Shown here piece after piece: positions 46,711-58,227 of a stretch of DNA of 64,000 bases. Positions within the stretch are counted from its first letter, which is position 1, and each line of letters begins with the position of its first letter. The stretch is from contig CALSFV010000279.1 in NCBI GenBank assembly GCA_943737045.1, positions 62,001 to 126,000 of the forward strand, given 5' to 3'. Source of the DNA: Parapristionchus giblindavisi. Taxonomy: Eukaryota > Nematoda > Chromadorea > Rhabditida > Diplogasteridae. Made by a program: the position numbers and the translations under genes. Below the pieces are notes generated by a model. That model had not been told where the DNA came from. It saw only the letters and a list, made by a program, of their open reading frames with translations, and searched no databases.

Positions 46711-47116
46711 TGAGTGAAAACAATCGAAGAGATCGAGAAAACGAAAATATAATTTTTGTGACTTTTGATAATTCAATGGAAATAAATGAGAATGAGTCGA
46801 CCGCGCGACTTTGCACGAATAAATTTTTAATTATCATATGAATACCGTGTGAGCGATTTCTCATTCATTACTTAGTGAGAAATCATTTCTGAGCGACTGC
46901 ACGTTTGCGGATCTCTAATTTGTGTCCATCGAATATTTGGCGAATATCTGTTTTACGGAGCAGCTTTATTTTTTAATGGAGCAGTATCATAAAATAAAGT
47001 TGAGATTGGAGAAATTGTCGAGAACAGTATCAATTGGCGTGTTGAGTCCGCGTTCGGGTTTGTCAGAATCGGGGATTCAACACGGCTCCTATAGGTTCAT
47101 GGATGAGCATACATAA
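46711..47116 (+). CDS. Low-confidence small gene or exon pair
   Basis: MSENNRRDRENENIIFVTFD at 46711 looks like a start exon, and an open stretch ending at 47116 (SIGVLSPRSGLSESGIQHGS then YRFMDEHT) looks like a C-terminus. I could not join them with matching phases. The product is unknown. The first piece overlaps the mariner remnant's flank. Confidence 0.18.
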
Positions 47117-47211
47117 ATTATACATAAAAAGCAACCATTCACAATTTATCTCGATGACCGAGTGTTGATTTTGTGTAAAGGATGCATGGCCACGGCCCGA
47201 TGTACCATAGA

Positions 47212-47284
47212 GGACAGCCTAGCTCAGTGGTAGAGCAGCCGGCTTGCAAGCGGAAGGACGTTGGTTCGAATCCTTCAGCCTCCA
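47212..47284 (+). pseudogene. tRNA-Ala(UGC)-like sequence
   Basis: A exact A box (TAGCTCAGTGGTAGAGC with an intact D-stem), an anticodon loop CTTGCAA (UGC, alanine), an exact B box GGTTCGAATCC and a TTTT stop soon after make this the best tRNA-like locus here. The acceptor stem (GACAGCC against AGCCTCC) and T-stem pair poorly, so a functional tRNA is doubtful. An antisense open frame here (GFEPTSFRLQAGCSTTELG) is the familiar spurious peptide read from tRNA genes. Confidence 0.5.
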
Positions 47285-48034
47285 TCGTCTTTTGCGCGCT
47301 CCTCTGACATGAGAGACAATCTCTAAATTTGTGCTCGATTGGGCGTGACCGCTCATCACTTCGATTAGAGAGAGAGATTAGATCTAATCCCAACACCCTC
47401 TGGCCCTTGCTAGCTCTACAACATTTCTTTGACCCAATCACCAGCCCACATCATACATTTTCACCGTTTTATTTTTATATAGTGGTCGATTTAGTAAAAT
47501 CGTTATTTTTGCTTACATTGTAATTTTTAGCTTAAAAAGACCCTTATATAGTGGGTAGATGATGAAAATGAGCCATATGGAATGGGTCGATCATCACCTT
47601 GTGAGGGTATGAAAATGTATGGCCCACATTCACACCCCCTCACTCTATTCATCCATTCAACTATTCGTTATCGTCATTCATTGATTGCTACCGTTGCCTC
47701 CTTTTTCATGAATGTTCCTTTGAAGGAAATTAACGCCAGTCACGAAACGTTTGCGGATCAAGTATATTGCAACAAACGATAAATATTTATTATTATATTC
47801 AACCTATTCATTGCTGCTCTGGTCTCGCATGGAATCCACATCGTACACTGTCGAGAGTAACGTTCTCTCGTATTGCTCGTTTACCAAAGAAGATAGCTTG
47901 ACTTGACAGAATACTGTGAGGTTGGCCATAATGTATGCTATGTTCTATCGTACATGTAAAAATAGTTGTATCATGAACGGTGTGAATGGATCTGAACGGA
48001 TCAGGCCGATCAAACGGGATTGCACAGAGAAAAA

Positions 48035-48166
48035 ATTCCCTAGCAACGTCTCTCTACGGAATTCTTCCCTCATGGGTAAGGGAATTATTCCCTCATAGGG
48101 GACGAATTCCCTTATCTATAAGGGAATAATTCCGTAGAGAGACGTTACTAGGGAATAATTCCCTTA
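48035..48166. repeat. AATTCCCT-rich palindrome
   Basis: ATTCCCTAGCAACGTCTCTC and its mirror GAGAGACGTTACTAGGGAAT enclose repeated GGGAATTATTCCCT motifs. It abuts the nested MITE at 48167. Confidence 0.6.
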
Positions 48167-48592
48167 TGCAGTGTTCAGAACTTCGTCGGAAAATGCTCGG
48201 AAAATGCTCATTTTCGATGTTTTTGAGCAAGTTTTATTGGGTTTTTAGTTGAATATCAACGTTTAAGGGTTGCAAACAGTGTTGCGTAAGCATTTTATTG
48301 ATGATAAGCGATAATATTAAATATGTACTCGCTACATTGATTTTTCGCAGCATTTTCATTGATTTTCGGCTCAAAGTGCTCAAAAAAGCATCATACGATA
48401 TATTTTTCAGTAGCATACTTTATAAATGACCTACATTAGTTGTTTTCAATGAAATAACGACTTTCAACGCTTTTAAAGTGTATAAAACCATCTTTTTCAA
48501 GCCAAAATCGAGCATTTTCGGGCATTTTCCACCTGAACTTCTGAACAGCATTTTCCGCATTTTCGAGCATTTTCCAAGTTCTGAACACTGCA
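48167..48592. mobile_element. Harbinger-like MITE nested in the foldback
   Basis: TGCAGTGTTCAGAACTT and AAGTTCTGAACACTGCA are inverted ends flanked by TTA (48164-48166 and 48593-48595). A 3-bp TWA duplication is typical of PIF/Harbinger elements. The interior repeats TTTTCGAGCATTTTCC motifs. There is no transposase. Confidence 0.7.
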
Positions 48593-49133
48593 TTATAGAC
48601 AAGGGATTTTTCTTTTTTTTTTTTTTTAGCCAGTCACTTTCGTTATTTTTCTTTCTTTTCATTGTTTTTCTTTTCATCGAATCTACTATATTGAAATACA
48701 TTAGGCCAAAATATTGCCATTTAACAAAAATCATCATTTTCGCGAGGAATAAATTGCTCCAATGAACCAAAATTGACCCATTTATTCAGCGTATAATCGG
48801 AACAATTTATTCATTTGTAAAGCAATGACTTTTGCTAAATGGCAATATTTTGGCGTGATTTCTGTCAGTAGAGTAGATTCGAAGGAAAGAAAAACAATGA
48901 AAAGAAAGAAAAATATCGAAAATGGCCTTCTCGCTCACAATCCCGTTTGATCGGCCTGATCCGTTCAGATCCATTCACATCGTTCATGATACAACTATTT
49001 CTACACGTACGATATATTATCACATGTTAGCCAAAGAACACTCACAATAAGAATACTGTCAGGTTGGCTACACTGTATTGCGTGTTGCAAAGTGAACAAT
49101 GTTGTTGATGTTTTTACGACGACGAAATGTCCA

Positions 49134-49165
<32 letters not shown>

Positions 49166-50292
49166 TGTGCATAAATAAAGTCCAGACAGACAGACGGAGC
49201 TTACAGTGGTGTTTAAATATTTGCAAATTTCATGTTTACATGATTTATCATATTTTTGCTAATTCAATTCTTGAAAACAAGCTAAGTTAGGCGTGATAAA
49301 TTTGCTAAATGAGAAAAAAGGGGTCACATTTGAACAGCAAAATGAGGTTTGAATTCAAGATCTTAGAATTATTGTAAAACCTGCGCAATGATTTACACAG
49401 CAATCAGATTTTGCTACTTCTTGTTATTTGATAGAACAGTGGACGACGAAATTCTTCCCAGCGAAATACGATTGAATAACCGACAACGGAACGATTTCTT
49501 CATCAATTAATTAATCTTTATCACATCTGCACATTGGTGCGGTGGGTCATGACAGGGGGGTTCTTCATAGATTAATGGGTTTCAATTCTTTCTTCTATTC
49601 ATCGGTTCATCGTTCGTGTATATCTTGATGGTTTTTCAACATCTGCGCTTACTACGAAGTAGAATCCAGAAAATAATCCATTAGAAAAAGAAGTGAACAA
49701 CCCACGTAGCAGTAGATGCTCCGTCCGAAGTGGCTGCATGAAGAAGGAAATACACCTCCCGGCTTTCCAAACACCTTCTGGGAGGGGATTCAACTGGGTT
49801 TCTTATCTGTAGATGGAATAGACGAGGGAAGGTGGACAATGGTCACTTGGACAACAATGTCATATCGACCGCACGCTCGACAGAAAAGCAGAAGCAGAAG
49901 AATCTCAAAAGTTCATCAAACTGCACTGAAAATTGCAGAGTGGAAAGTCAACGAGTGGAAAATAGAAAGAATTCACCTGATCTTAACTTTCGTTAAAGAA
50001 AAGAACAAAAGGCGATTTCACTGATATATCCACTCCGCTTCTCCTGAGATAATTTAAGTTGAACGGCAGCTTTGCGTTTCCAGTTCTTTAAGCGGTGAAA
50101 TCTCTCCACCACCGCAATGACTCTCATTATATAGAGAGATTAAGCGCATTATCACCATTTTAACATTGTTCATTAGCTCGATACTTTGTATTATGTATTC
50201 CGAAAGATACTTTACCCGCCTCTTCCTTGTGGAGTGTTTTGCCCGACGAAGTATCTGAACAGTTTCCTGATAATCACAGTAATTCATTGAAG

Positions 50293-50472
50293 ATGACACC
50301 GTATCTTGGCGTTTTCTTCTTGTTATTCATCGTAGCAAGCACGGAGGCATGTATTCCTATGATCCCGTCCGAAACTGGACCACCACCTACAAAACCAGCC
50401 GTAACGGAAGAACCGACCACTGGTGACCCATTAGGTATGATTCTTTTCGAAATATCACAAAAATTGCTTTAA
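50293..50472 (+). CDS. Secreted peptide or orphan first exon, copy 1
   Basis: ATG at 50293 gives a clear signal peptide (MTPYLGVFFLLFIVASTEA) followed by CIPMIPSETGPPPTKPAVTE and a threonine-rich stretch. This start is typical of nematode secreted C6/DUF281-type proteins (family recalled, not searched). A good donor (TTAG|GTATGA) at 50435 would end a 142-nt first exon in phase 1, but no downstream exon in phase was found in this copy. Without splicing the frame continues to TAA at 50470-50472 and would make a 59-residue secreted peptide with one cysteine after the signal. It faces the minus-strand gene ending at 50995, tail to tail. A TATATAGAGAG sequence lies about 160 bp upstream. Confidence 0.5.
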   Translation: MTPYLGVFFLLFIVASTEACIPMIPSETGPPPTKPAVTEEPTTGDPLGMILFEISQKLL

Positions 50473-50994
50473 TCTGACAGAACAACGAATTTAACATCGT
50501 TGAAAATTAGGGAAAAGGCCTGTTTTTGACCCGGGAAAAATTGCATTGACTTCGCTATTCTTTAATCGGTTTTCACTTTTTCTAAATGTGTTATAAACGT
50601 CATAAAACGACATTGCGAAGCCAGCCGCTGTACCAAATCATTTTTTTGGACTTTTCTGAAGGGCCTTTTTTGTGTATAGGTACTTTTTTAAAGAATCATA
50701 CTTTATTTGTATAAGACAAATCAGCGAGATTGAATCAAACCAGTAGGGTTCGGGCGAAAAATCAACGAACGTGCCAATACACTAAGAGATGACTATAACG
50801 GGGGAACGATAAACAAAAATTAGGAGCGAGGGAGTGGTAACAGAAAATGTAACAAATCGGATAAATGGTGAATGAAATCAATAAATAGATAAACTTGAAT
50901 GGATGAAACACGTAATAAGCAATGCGAATAATTCGAAACGAAAAATGTGAAGAATGGGTGTATTGAGTTGCAACATGGGAATGGTCAAAACCAT

Positions 50995-52601
50995 CTAGAA
51001 ATGGATATCTTGATATCTTTCATAATCAATCTTCATCTCTTCATCTATGTACACGTGTCGTTCTTGCAGCGCATCTACCGTTGTAGGTGTACTCCCTGAA
51101 AGCGTAAACAATTATGGAGAGTGAAATGAAAGTTTCAGTGGTGTAAAGGAATGTTTCAAAAACTTTCATTAAACAAACAAATTTCACAGCTAATTCGTCT
51201 CAAAATATACAAGGAACGACACATTATTGCAGATTGAAAAAAAGGAACAAAAAAATAACCAATAACATCATCCACATTCATTGTCTCCCCCTTTGTAGAC
51301 CATCAGAGTTAATGCATGATCTGCAATTCAAATTTTATTAAGATATGGAAGATATATGAGGCCGCTTGCGTAAGAACCGAAGTGCCGGCACAGTGAAAAA
51401 ATTATATTTTTGGGATCGGGGTTCTCAAGGTTGCTGATGACGATGGTCATGTTCATTTTTTACCTAAAGCCACCGTTGAGGCCAGATGACGTCGCGTTGA
51501 AATCGCGTTTTCAGTCATTTCTCCTCAACCGGTGGTACTAAATTTTGCAGACTATGCACCCAGGGGCAGAATTTGATGACGATCACGCCTATCTAATTCA
51601 TTTTTCATGAAAACGTTTCCGAAATTTTCAAAATCCGAATTACTCTCAATGGCCATAGTGTGTGAGTGAGATACATGGATCGGACCGTAATGACTTCAGG
51701 ATCTCATAGAAAAAAATTCAGCCAATTTGCGGAAGATGTTTTCGAGAAAATCAACTTTTAATGTACTCATTTTGCAGTTGAAGTGGATGCAAAAAGCGAG
51801 ATAGTGTGGTGGTGAGAGAGAGAGTAGAGAGACACAATCCCGACCACTTCCCTTCCTTCCTAATCTGGTCGCCTCACCTGCCTCTCTGCTCTCTCGCACC
51901 ACCACACTCTCTCGCCTCTTGCCTCCACTTCAATGACAAAATGATTACACTAAAAGTTGATTTTCTCGAAAACATCTTCCGCAAATTGGCTGAAATTTTT
52001 TCTATGGGATCCTGAAGCCATTACGGTCCGATCTATATATCTCACTCACACACTATGGTCATTGAGAGTAATTCGAATTTTGAAAATTTCGGAAACTTTT
52101 TCATGAAAAATGAATTGGACAGGCGTGATCGTCATCAAATTCTGCCCCTGGGTGCATTCTCTCCAACTTTTAGTACCACCGGTTGAGGAGAAATTACTGA
52201 AAACGCGATTTCAACGCGACGTCATCTGGCCTCAACGGTGGCTTTAGGTGAAAAATGAACATGGCCATCGTCATCAGCACCCTTGAGAACCCCGATCCCC
52301 AAAATTTAATTTTTTTCACTGTGCCAGATTTCACATGTTTTAGTCGACTCTTACGCAAACGGCCTCATATTAATACATTTCTAAAATATTCCATATATAA
52401 CACTGAATTCAATGCAGTTTTTTTCGTAATTATAGCAATATTATATTTAATAACCGACCATTGTTCTCCGTGAATCCTTATTGTATGAAAACGACGCCTC
52501 GAAGAGAACGATAAATATCCTGAAATGAGTTGAGTTAGCTGATCAAAGATGAACATTTTATAGTACCTTTGCTTATTCATCCATATATTAACGATTTCCA
52601 T
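50995..52601 (-). CDS. Small three-exon gene, copy 1 (unrecognised)
   Basis: Minus-strand exons 52601-52567, 52519-52455 and 51095-50995 join in phase throughout: MEIVNIWMNKQ, then IFIVLFEASFSYNKDSRRTM V, then STPTTVDALQERHVYIDEEM followed by KIDYERYQDIHF and TAG. Acceptors are CTCATTTCAG and CGCTTTCAG; donors are GTACTA and a weaker GTTATT. A TTTCTTTCAG lies 20 bp before the ATG and could accept a spliced leader. The product is about 66 residues with a short hydrophobic stretch after residue 12 and a charged C-terminus. No family is recognised. The second intron contains the 1,011-bp TIR element. There may be further exons in that intron. Confidence 0.5.
51357..52367. mobile_element. TIR element, TGAGGCCG termini, 1,011 bp, copy 1
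   Basis: Ends TGAGGCCGCTTGCGTAAG and CTTACGCAAACGGCCTCA are inverted; the TA flanks fit the empty site in copy 3. The arms are long and near-palindromic (GCCACCGTTGAGGCCAGATG and mirror) around a GA/CT-rich centre at 51800-51920. It belongs to the same family as the truncated element at 4636. Confidence 0.85.
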
Positions 52602-52736
52602 CTTCTAAATACGATACAAATCTGAAAGAAAATTGACTACAATATTGACATTGAAATTAGAATATCAACCTTTATGCAGAACAAAGAACATTAAGACGTA
52701 GCATTGTCCACGAAACCAATCGATTGGTACAAGTAC

Positions 52737-53950
52737 CTGCTTAAGACACCGGCTCAATGAGATTCCAGGTAGTGCCGGACATCGACCTCACCGATTTGGC
52801 TCAAAATTTTTTGTGGATACCCCCATGGCCCCTTATCACGAAATGGGTATTCATTTGGGCTGGATCCTTGAAACACAGATGTGGCGGGTTCTCGAAATTT
52901 GAAAACTCGATTTTCACCAAAAATTAGTGGAGCGACCTAGGTTCAATGTTAGTGTGGATTAATTACATGTATGCCTAGACAACAAAAACTCGCTATAGGA
53001 CGGTCCGGAGATCCGAGCGCAAACTGATTTTTTTACATCCTCAAAACATTATAAATTTAATTAAAATTTTTAAACACAAAACGGCAGCCCAATTTTTGCC
53101 TTATTTTATAGAGCAAAAGATTCCGCGTCGAATAAGGCAAAAAAAATAAAAAAATTGATCGACCCATGTTTTGAGATAAATGAACCTGAAGATGACTCGA
53201 AAATATTTTTGCTTTCAAAACCCCTCATGTTTGTACTCATTTTGAATAACTTTTCGAGTAGAACAACTTTCATGTTGAACATTTTGTCTGAAACTCATGT
53301 ACAAGAGAAATACATGAGTTTTATTTATTCTCTCAGTTTTTCAGTAATTTTAGAGTAAATCGAAAGTAAAATAGTTTTTGTGCACAAAGTTATTACGCCT
53401 ATATTGTAGAACTCAAAAATCCATACTTAATTTGTTGTTTCACGGAAAAAAAATTGTTGACCCCTATGCTGACAAACATGGCCTCTAAAGTGGTCATGAA
53501 AAAAAAGTTTTCGAAACCTTCCCATGTTTATACTCTTTTTGAAGAACTCGTCGAGCACGTCATTTTTCATGTTGGTCGTATTCTATGAAAGTCGTTTGTT
53601 CTCAAGATACAAGCGATGGAAAATATTTGGATGCAATAAATCTTAATTCATGTATTTCTCTTGTAGATGAGTTTCATACAAAATGTTCAACATGAAAGTT
53701 GTTCTACTCGAAAAGTTCTTCAAAATAAGCACAAACATGAGGGGTTTTGAAAGCAAAAATATTTTCGAGTCATCTTCAGGTTCATTTATCTCAAAACACG
53801 GGTCGATCGATTTTTTTATTTTTTTGCCTCATTCGACGCGGAATTTTTTGCTCCATAAACTAAGGTAAAAAATGGGCTGCCGTTTTTTTGTTTTAAGATT
53901 TTAATTAAATTTAGAATGTTTTGAGGAGGTAAAAAAATCAGTTTGCGAAT
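52737..53950. mobile_element. Foldback of the GGACATCGACCTC family, right arm truncated
   Basis: Left arm from CTTAAGACACCGGCTC and GACATCGACCTCACCGATTT; centre near 53400; the right arm stops at AAATCAGTTTGCG (53948), where copy 3 continues with ATCGGATCTCCGGACAG. Same family as 14540-15805. Confidence 0.75.
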
Positions 53951-54625
53951 GATAGGTCCAAATTTCTAAAGAAAGTGTATTTTTTCTATATCAGTCCAAT
54001 TTAGAGTGGAGGTTAAAAAAAGAGTGTATGCAAAATTGAGAGCGCGCAGACACTGGAAAAAAGTTGCACATTCCAACCCTACTACTTTTTGTGATCGGTC
54101 GTTTTTCTCTGTTCTCTCTTCACCTTATTTTACTCTCTCGTTTTCTTCCCCTTACCCTCTCAGATTTTGGCTGTTTTTGGACCACAAAAGTAACGAATGA
54201 TAAGGGGATTTTCGACTGATTTGGTACGTTATCGTCATTCATTGATTGCTACCGTTGCCTCCTTTTTCATGAATGTTCCTTTGAAGGAAATTAACGCCAG
54301 TCACGAAACGTTTGCGGATAAAGTATATTGCAAGAAACGAAATATTTATTATTATATTTAACCTATTCATTGCTACTCTGGTCTTGCATAGAATCCACAT
54401 CATACACTCTCGAAAGTAACGTTATCTCGTATTGCTCGTTTACCAAAGAAGATAGCTTGACTTGACAGAATACTGTGAGGTTGGCTATAATGTATGAAAT
54501 GTTCTATATTATCACATGTTAGCCAAAGAACACTCACAATAAGAATACTGTCAGGTTGGCTACACTGTATTGCGTGTTGCAAAGTGAACAATGTTGTTGA
54601 TGTTTTTACGACGACGAAATGTCCA

Positions 54626-54657
<32 letters not shown>

Positions 54658-55784
54658 TGTGCATAAATAAAGTCCAGACAGACAGACGGAGCTTACAGTG
54701 GTGTTTAAATATTTGCAAATTTCATGTTTACATGATTTATCATATTTTTGCTAATTCAATTCTTGAAAACAAGCTAAGTTAGGCGTGATAAATTTGCTAA
54801 ATGAGAAAAAAGGGGTCACATTTGAACAGCAAAATGAGGTTTGAATTCAAGATCTTAGAATTATTGTAAAACCTGCGCAATGATTTACACAGCAATCAGA
54901 TTTTGCTACTTCTTGTTATTTGATAGAACAGTGGACGACGAAATTCTTCCCAGCGAAATACGATTGAATAACCGACAACGGAACGATTTCTTCATCAATT
55001 AATTAATCTTTATCACATCTGCACATTGGTGCGGTGGGTCATGACAGGGGGGTTCTTCATAGATTAATGGGTTTCAATTCTTTCTTCTATTCATCGGTTC
55101 ATCGTTCGTGTATATCTTGATGGTTTTTCAACATCTGCGCTTACTACGAAGTAGAATCCAGAAAATAATCCATTAGAAAAAGAAGTGAACAACCCACGTA
55201 GCAGTAGATGCTCCGTCCGAAGTGGCTGCATGAAGAAGGAAATACACCTCCCGGCTTTCCAAACACCTTCTGGGAGGGGATTCAACTGGGTTTCTTATCT
55301 GTAGATGGAATAGACGAGGGAAGGTGGACAATGGTCACTTGGACAACAATGTCATATCGACCGCACGCTCGACAGAAAAGCAGAAGCAGAAGAATCTCAA
55401 AAGTTCATCAAACTGCACTGAAAATTGCAGAGTGGAAAGTCAACGAGTGGAAAATAGAAAGAATTCACCTGATCTTAACTTTCGTTAAAGAAAAGAACAA
55501 AAGGCGATTTCACTGATATATCCACTCCGCTTCTCCTGAGATAATTTAAGTTGAACGGCAGCTTTGCGTTTCCAGTTCTTTAAGCGGTGAAATCTCTCCA
55601 CCACCGCAATGACTCTCATTATATAGAGAGATTAAGCGCATTATCACCATTTTAACATTGTTCATTAGCTCGATACTTTGTATTATGTATTCCGAAAGAT
55701 ACTTTACCCGCCTCTTCCTTGTGGAGTGTTTTGCCCGACGAAGTATCTGAACAGTTTCCTGATAATCACAGTAATTCATTGAAG

Positions 55785-55964
55785 ATGACACCGTATCTTG
55801 GCGTTTTCTTCTTGTTATTCATCGTAGCAAGCACGGAGGCATGTATTCCTATGATCCCGTCCGAAACTGGACCACCACCTACAAAACCAGCCGTAACGGA
55901 AGAACCGACCACTGGTGACCCATTAGGTATGATTCTTTTCGAAATATCACAAAAATTGCTTTAA
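55785..55964 (+). CDS. Secreted peptide or orphan first exon, copy 2
   Basis: Second copy of the 50293 exon, identical in protein sequence across the signal peptide and proline/threonine-rich part, with the same GTATGA donor at 55927 and the same read-through stop. It came with the tandem duplication, so its conservation says little about function. Confidence 0.5.
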   Translation: MTPYLGVFFLLFIVASTEACIPMIPSETGPPPTKPAVTEEPTTGDPLGMILFEISQKLL

Positions 55965-56486
55965 TCTGACAGAGCAACGAATTTAACATCGTTGAAAATT
56001 AGGGAAAAGGCCTGTTTTTGACCCGGGAAAAATTGCATTGACTTCGCTATTCTTTAATCGGTTTTCACTTTTTCTAAATGTGTTATAAACGTCATAAAAC
56101 GACATTGCGAAGCCAGCCGCTGTACCAAATCATTTTTTTGGACTTTTCTGAAGGGCCTTTTTTGTGTATAGGTACTTTTTTAATGAATCATACTTTATTT
56201 GTATAAGACAAATCAGCGAGATTGAATCAAACCAGTAGGGTTCGGGCGAAAAATCAACGAACGTGCCAATACACTAAGAGATGACTATAACGGGGGAACG
56301 ATAAACAAAAATTAGGAGCGAGGGAGTGGTAACAGAAAATGTAACAAATCGGATAAATGGTGAATGAAATCAATAAATAGATAAACTTGAATGGATGAAA
56401 CACGTAATAAGCAATGCGAATAATTCGAAACGAAAAATGTGAAGAATGGGTGTATTGAGTTGCAACATGGGAATGGTCAAAACCAT

Positions 56487-58092
56487 CTAGAAATGGATAT
56501 CTTGATATCTTTCATAATCAATCTTCATCTCTTCATCTATGTACACGTGTCGTTCTTGCAGCGCATCTACCGTTGTAGGTGTACTCCCTGAAAGCGTAAA
56601 CAATTATGGAGAGTGAAATGAAAGTTTCAGTGGTGTAAAGGAATGTTTCAAAAACTTTCATTAAACAAACAAATTTCACAGCTAATTCGTCTCAAAATAT
56701 ACAAGGAACGACACATTATTGCAGATTGAAAAAAAGGAACAAAAAAATAACCAATAACATCATCCACATTCATTGTCTCCCCCTTTGTAGACCATCAGAG
56801 TTAATGCATGATCTGCAATTCAAATTTTATTAAGATATGGAAGATATATGAGGCCGCTTGCGTAAGAACCGAAGTGCCGGCACAGTGAAAAAATTATATT
56901 TTTGGGATCGGGGTTCTCAAGGTTGCTGATGACGATGGTCATGTTCATTTTTTACCTAAAGCCACCGTTGAGGCCAGATGACGTCGCGTTGAAATCGCGT
57001 TTTCAGTCATTTCTCCTCAACCGGTGGTACTAAATTTTGCAGACTATGCACCCAGGGGCAGAATTTGATGACGATCACGCCTATCTAATTCATTTTTCAT
57101 GAAAACGTTTCCGAAATTTTCAAAATCCGAATTACTCTCAATGGCCATAGTGTGTGAGTGAGATACATGGATCGGACCGTAATGACTTCAGGATCTCATA
57201 GAAAAAAATTCAGCCAATTTGCGGAAGATGTTTTCGAGAAAATCAACTTTTAATGTACTCATTTTGCAGTTGAAGTGGATGCAAAAAGCGAGATAGTGTG
57301 GTGGTGAGAGAGAGAGTAGAGAGACACAATCCCGATCACTTCCCTTCCTTCCTAATCTGGTCGCCTCACCTGCCTCTCTGCTCTCTCGCACCACCACACT
57401 CTCTCGCCTCTTGCCTCCACTTCAATGACAAAATGATTACACTAAAAGTTGATTTTCTCGAAAACATCTTCCGCAAATTGGCTGAAATTTTTTCTATGGG
57501 ATCCTGAAGCCATTACGGTCCGATCTATATATCTCACTCACACACTATGGTCATTGAGAGTAATTCGAATTTTGAAAATTTCGGAAACTTTTTCATGAAA
57601 AATGAATTGGACAGGCGTGATCGTCATCAAATTCTGCCCCTGGGTGCATTCTCTCCAACTTTTAGTACCACCGGTTGAGGAGAAATTACTGAAAACGCGA
57701 TTTCAACGCGACGTCATCTGGCCTCAACGGTGGCTTTAGGTGAAAAATGAACATGGCCATCGTCATCAGCACCCTTGAGAACCCCGATCCCCAAAATTTA
57801 ATTTTTTTCACTGTGCCAGATTTCACATGTTTTAGTCGACTCTTACGCAAACGGCCTCATATTAATACATTTCTAAAATATTCCATATATAACACTGAAT
57901 TCAATGCAGTTTTTTCGTAATTATAGCAATATTATATTTAATAACCGACCATTGTTCTCCGTGAATCCTTATTGTATGAAAACGACGCCTCGAAGAGAAC
58001 GATAAATATCCTGAAATGAGTTGAGTTAGCTGATCAAAGATGAACATTTTATAGTACCTTTGCTTATTCATCCATATATTAACGATTTCCAT
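56487..58092 (-). CDS. Small three-exon gene, copy 2 (unrecognised)
   Basis: Same structure as copy 1 shifted by 5,491-5,492 bp, with the same exons and splice sites and with the TIR element in the second intron. Confidence 0.5.
56849..57859. mobile_element. TIR element, TGAGGCCG termini, 1,011 bp, copy 2
   Basis: Duplicate of the 51357 element carried in tandem copy 2, at the same position inside the minus-strand gene's intron. Confidence 0.85.
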
Positions 58093-58227
58093 CTTCTAAA
58101 TACGATACAAATCTGAAAGAAAATTGACTACAATATTGACATTGAAATTAGAATATCAACCTTTATGCAGAACAAAGAACATTAAGACGTAGCATTGTCC
58201 ACGAAACCAATCGATTGGTACAAGTAC

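Larger units (their letters stand above)
47948..49012. mobile_element. TA-flanked foldback element, TCGTACATG termini
   Basis: Termini TCGTACATGTAAAAATAG and CTATTTCTACACGTACGA are inverted and TA-flanked (47946-47947 and 49013-49014). The arms include GATCAGGCCGATCAAACGGG and its mirror. At 54510 the same locus in the next tandem copy has the uninterrupted site GTTCTATATTATCAC. A second inverted pair (AGGCCAAAATATTGCCATTT and mirror) and a Harbinger-like MITE lie inside. Confidence 0.8.
49015..54506. repeat. Tandem duplication unit, copy 1
   Basis: This segment of about 5,492 bp is repeated almost base for base at 54507-59998. By eye only scattered single-base changes and homopolymer-length changes separate the two copies. 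Content in order: AT repeat region, plus-strand signal-peptide exon, minus-strand three-exon gene interrupted by a TIR element, truncated foldback, and a CT-rich stretch ending with GGTACGTTATCGTCATTC. Confidence 0.9.

Noticed and set aside
47139..47441. 100-residue minus-strand open frame containing GFEPTSFRLQAGCSTTELG
   Set aside because: It is the antisense of a tRNA-like sequence; this peptide is a well-known spurious product of tRNA loci.
48420..48770. Open frames on both strands over a T/A-rich tract
   Set aside because: They cross the end of a Harbinger-like MITE and a poly-T run inside a foldback.
49599..50024. 102-residue plus-strand and 64-residue minus-strand frames repeated in all tandem copies
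   Set aside because: Their repetition only reflects the recent duplication, and no start, splice site or domain supports either strand.
51696..52015. Opposed 69-residue frames with nearly the same sequence
   Set aside because: They are the two arms of the palindromic TIR element, reading the same repeat in opposite directions.
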